A stretch of DNA of 8,524 bases, from positions 1 through 8,524 of the forward strand of contig JANXWN010000354.1 in the NCBI GenBank assembly GCA_025351125.1. The letters run 5' to 3'. Positions within the stretch are counted from its first letter, which is position 1. Each line of letters starts with the position of its first letter. The notes under the pieces were generated by a model. That model had not been told where the DNA came from. It did not search any database and saw nothing but the letters and a program-made list of their open reading frames with translations. The DNA is from Caulobacteraceae bacterium. Its GTDB lineage: Bacteria; Pseudomonadota; Alphaproteobacteria; Caulobacterales; Caulobacteraceae. Below, piece after piece: positions 6,212 through 8,524 of the stretch. Made by a program: the position numbers and the translations under genes.

Positions 6212-7147
6212 ATGCCCCTGACAGCCTTCACCAATACTTTCGCCGGCAACCCGCTCGATCGCGCCAGCGATCGGCGCACACAGCCCCGCTGGGTCGCCGA
6301 CCGGCTCGCGGGCCCGCAATCCTTGGCTATCGCCATCTGGAACGGCAAGCCGCTCGTCGAGGACGCCAAAGAGGGCGGCGGCGTCCAAATCGCTTATTTG
6401 GCGGCGGGGATGGCGCAAACCTTGTCGGGCGGCGCCGAGCGATTGCTATTCTTGGGCTTATGGCAGGAAATCGCAGTGTTTGCGGTAGACCTCGACGGCG
6501 CCGCGGATCCCGCCGACGGGCCCTTGCAAGGATTGGGCCGCTTCGAGGATTTGCGAAGCATTGCTCTCACCCTGCCCGCCGCCGACGCGGGCATATTGGC
6601 GACGGCTAAATCAATGTTCGAATGGCGGCGCAAACACCAATTTTGCGCAGCCTGCGGGGCGCCGTCCGTGGTCGCCGAAGCGGGATGGAAGCGAATCTGC
6701 CCCGCATGCAAGGCCGAACATTTCCCGCGCACCGATCCGGTGGTGATCATGTTGGCGGCAAAGGGCGAGCGGTGCTTGTTGGGACGTCAGAAAATTTGGC
6801 CCGAACACATGTATTCGGCCTTGGCCGGCTTCTTAGAGCCAGGCGAGACCATCGAGGAGGCTTGCGCCCGCGAATTGTTTGAGGAGGCGGCGTTGCGCAC
6901 GCGCACGGTGCGCTATCATTCCACGCAACCGTGGCCCTACCCGTCGTCCTTGATGATCGGTCTGATCGCCGAGGTGGAGAACGACGACGCCGTCGCCGAT
7001 CAGACCGAACTGGAAGAAGTGCGCTGGTTTACGCGCGACGAAGCCCGCGCCATGCTGCGCGGCGAAATCGCCGACGCGAAAGCGCCGCCGGCCATGGCGA
7101 TCGCCCACCAGATCATCAAGGCGTGGGTAGAGGATAAGGAGGGCTAA
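6212..7147 (+). CDS. nudC: NADH pyrophosphatase NudC, Nudix hydrolase / deNADding enzyme
   Basis: The 311-residue protein hydrolyses NAD(H) to NMN(H) and AMP; bacterial NudC also removes NAD caps from RNA 5' ends. An N-terminal domain (about 1-135) is followed by a zinc ribbon with C145, C148, C163 and C166. The catalytic domain opens with FPRTDPVVIML (171-181). The Nudix box starts at G206 (GFLEPGE) and ends RELFEEAAL (220-228), with metal-binding glutamates E221, E224 and E225. The NADH-type signature QPWPYPSS is at 239-246, which separates NudC from other Nudix enzymes. The Nudix consensus glycine near the end of the box is Ala here (A227). The length suits the two-domain family form. The gene stands alone on the plus strand after the hairpin-rich stretch and ends one base before the convergent pheA stop. 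Confidence 0.95.
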   Translation: MPLTAFTNTFAGNPLDRASDRRTQPRWVADRLAGPQSLAIAIWNGKPLVEDAKEGGGVQIAYLAAGMAQTLSGGAERLLFLGLWQEIAVFAVDLDGAADPADGPLQGLGRFEDLRSIALTLPAADAGILATAKSMFEWRRKHQFCAACGAPSVVAEAGWKRICPACKAEHFPRTDPVVIMLAAKGERCLLGRQKIWPEHMYSALAGFLEPGETIEEACARELFEEAALRTRTVRYHSTQPWPYPSSLMIGLIAEVENDDAVADQTELEEVRWFTRDEARAMLRGEIADAKAPPAMAIAHQIIKAWVEDKEG

Positions 7148-7148
7148 C

Positions 7149-7994
7149 CTAACGTCCGGCGCGAAACGCGTCCGCCGGATACACGCCGAGGACTTCAAAA
7201 TGATCGCTGAAGAAGTTTAATTCCTCCAGCGCCAGGGCCAAAGCCGGCTCCTTCGGGCGACCGTCGACCTCGGCGTAAAACAGCGTGGCGGTGAAAACGC
7301 CGTTTTCCATATAGCTTTCCAGCTTGGTCATGTTGACGCCATTCGTGGCGAATCCGCCCAGCGCTTTATAGAGCGCCGCCGGAATATTGCGGACGCGGAA
7401 CACGAAACTGGTGACGCAAGCGACACCGGGGGGCGGGAGGGGCGGATCGCGGTCAGCCGTCATCACCAAAAAGCGCGTCGTGTTGTGCGCTTCGTCCTCG
7501 ATGTCGCGCATGACGATGTCGAGGCCATAAATCTCCGCCGCTAAAGCCGGGGCGATGGCCGCGCGCGCTGCGTTAGGGTGAGTGGCCAGAGCCATGGCGG
7601 ACCCGGCCGTGTCGTGCGAGGGTTCTATCGCTGCGCCTAATTGGCGTAGAACGCGTCGGCACTGACTGGCGGCGAACGGCATGGTGATCACGGTGAGCAC
7701 ATCGTCGATGCGCGTACCGGGATTGACCATCAGCTGAAAATGGATCGGCTTGAACAACTCCTTGATGATGCGCAGGCCCGACGAGGGCAGCAAATGGTGC
7801 ACGTCCGCGACACGTCCGACGAGAGAATTTTCCACCGGAATCATCGCCAACGCGCAGTCGCCCTGCTTAACGGCCTCAAACGCGTCTTCAAACGCGGCGT
7901 GACCGACCGACTGGTAATCTGGATAGTAGGCGCGGCACGCTTCGTCGCTATTGGCGCCGGGTTCGCCTTGAAAAGCGATGCGCATCGTGGTCAT
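7149..7994 (-). CDS. pheA: Prephenate dehydratase with C-terminal ACT domain
   Basis: The 281-residue monofunctional enzyme converts prephenate to phenylpyruvate, the committed step to phenylalanine. The periplasmic-binding-protein-like catalytic fold opens with RIAFQGEPGANS (5-16), followed by IPVENSLVG (52-60), HDTAGSA (127-133) and the catalytic TTRF motif (172-175, in HNTTRFLVM). The ACT domain begins near 193: RNIPAALYKALGGFATNGVN (202-221), then MTKLESYM (222-229), corresponding to the ESRP phenylalanine-binding region. There is no chorismate mutase domain. The frame is open 33 codons further upstream inside kdsB, but ATG 7994 is chosen because GGAGGA (8009-8004) lies nine bases before it and the family N-terminus starts there. 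It overlaps the kdsB stop as ATGA, so the two are coupled. Feedback inhibition by phenylalanine is expected from the ACT domain. Confidence 0.96.
   Translation of the reverse strand: MTTMRIAFQGEPGANSDEACRAYYPDYQSVGHAAFEDAFEAVKQGDCALAMIPVENSLVGRVADVHHLLPSSGLRIIKELFKPIHFQLMVNPGTRIDDVLTVITMPFAASQCRRVLRQLGAAIEPSHDTAGSAMALATHPNAARAAIAPALAAEIYGLDIVMRDIEDEAHNTTRFLVMTADRDPPLPPPGVACVTSFVFRVRNIPAALYKALGGFATNGVNMTKLESYMENGVFTATLFYAEVDGRPKEPALALALEELNFFSDHFEVLGVYPADAFRAGR
7155..7179 (+). terminator. Hairpin just past nudC, inside the pheA 3' end; possible terminator
   Basis: TCCGGC (7155-7160) pairs with GCCGGA (7174-7179), with an inner GCG/CGC stem around AAA. It starts eight bases after the nudC stop and lies in the last codons of pheA. 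There is no T-run on either side, so intrinsic termination is doubtful; it could equally be chance in GC-rich coding sequence. Confidence 0.22.
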
Positions 7995-8524
7995 CGGGCT
8001 TGGTCCTCCAGGCGTGCGGCGAAATCGCGAGCGCTCGCCAGATCGGCAGGGGTGTCGACTGAAAGCGGCGCGAGAGGCACGACGCTCGCCCAAATCGAGA
8101 GGCCCAATTCCAACGCGCGCAACTGTTCAAGGCCCTCGCGGCGTTCCAACGCCGAGGGCGGCGCGCCGGTGAATGTTGCTAAGGCGTCGCGCCGATAGGC
8201 GTAAATGCCGATGTGACGCCAAATCGGCGCGTCGCCATACAGGGCCGAGCGGGTGAAGTAGAGCGCTTTTCCGCAAGCGCCGCCGCCGTTCAGACTGACG
8301 ACGGCCTTGACAACATCGGGGTTGACGCGGTCTTCCGCGCTCAATTCCGGTGCTATGCAGGTCGAGATATCGCACGCCGGTTGCGTCGCCAGCAGGTTGG
8401 CGCAGGCGATGATAACCTCGGGCGACACAAATGGCATGTCGCCCTGCAGGTTAACCACCGCGCGGCTCGCCGCCCGGCGGTTGCCAGGTAAACCCCTCGC
8501 CGACATCGGCGGCGTTCCGATGAT
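7991..8524 (-). CDS. kdsB: 3-deoxy-manno-octulosonate cytidylyltransferase (CMP-KDO synthetase), C-terminal part
   Basis: The last 177 residues are visible; the gene runs off the right edge, and the full protein should be near 245-250 residues, so the N-terminal CTP-binding region is missing. KdsB activates KDO with CTP for lipopolysaccharide inner-core synthesis in the cytoplasm. Family signatures are VVNLQGDMPFVSPEVI, NPDVVKAVVS, KALYFTRSAL, the strongly typical WRHIGIYAYRRDAL, LERREGLEQLRALELG, and VDTPADLASARDFA near the end. The in-frame ATG at 8506 is internal, not the start. The 20 residues just before VVNLQGD match the family poorly: the usual GSDR/GTDR motif reads GTPP. The stop overlaps the pheA start, so kdsB-pheA form an operon. 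Confidence 0.92.
   Translation of the reverse strand: MIGTPPMSARGLPGNRRAASRAVVNLQGDMPFVSPEVIIACANLLATQPACDISTCIAPELSAEDRVNPDVVKAVVSLNGGGACGKALYFTRSALYGDAPIWRHIGIYAYRRDALATFTGAPPSALERREGLEQLRALELGLSIWASVVPLAPLSVDTPADLASARDFAARLEDQAR
8004..8009 (-). promoter_or_regulatory. Ribosome binding site of pheA
   Basis: GGAGGA on the minus strand, inside the 3' end of kdsB, lies nine bases before ATG 7994. It supports that start over the in-frame ATG at 7985 and over the longer upstream reading. Confidence 0.65.

Overview
The window reads as ordinary chromosomal DNA from a GC-rich Gram-negative alphaproteobacterium, perhaps a Rhodospirillales-type lineage. This rests on a split glycine dehydrogenase (gcvPA + gcvPB), the block ffs-dnaX-ybaB, a DnaX without the usual zinc-cluster cysteines, a monofunctional prephenate dehydratase of alphaproteobacterial type, and kdsB for KDO/lipopolysaccharide synthesis. 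The lineage is inferred from gene content and sequence style; no database search was possible.

Layout. Positions 65-2937 (+) hold gcvPA and gcvPB, overlapping by ATGA; together they form the P-protein of the glycine cleavage system. The N-terminus of GcvPA looks cut or altered at the left edge. Positions 3109-3513 (+) encode a small membrane protein of unknown function. Positions 3511-3612 form a roughly 102-bp double-palindrome repeat of MITE/REP type whose two ends supply the TAG stop codons of the genes converging on it. Positions 3610-5846 (-) hold the SRP RNA gene ffs, dnaX (clamp-loader tau/gamma subunit) and ybaB, probably read in that order. The recR gene that commonly follows ybaB is absent; the repeat lies there instead.

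Positions 5847-6211 are non-coding and contain the likely ffs promoter, an imperfect direct-repeat pair and GC-rich hairpins. Positions 6212-7147 (+) encode NudC, an NAD(H) pyrophosphatase/deNADding enzyme. Positions 7149-8524 (-) hold pheA and the 3' part of kdsB, overlapping by ATGA; nudC and pheA meet tail to tail with one base between them.

The genes are housekeeping: one-carbon/glycine catabolism, replication, protein targeting, NAD/RNA-cap turnover, phenylalanine synthesis and LPS precursor activation. I found no convincing evidence of a new multi-gene system. The observations most worth checking are the stop-codon-supplying repeat, the abnormal left junction at gcvPA, and the structured non-coding stretch between ffs and nudC.
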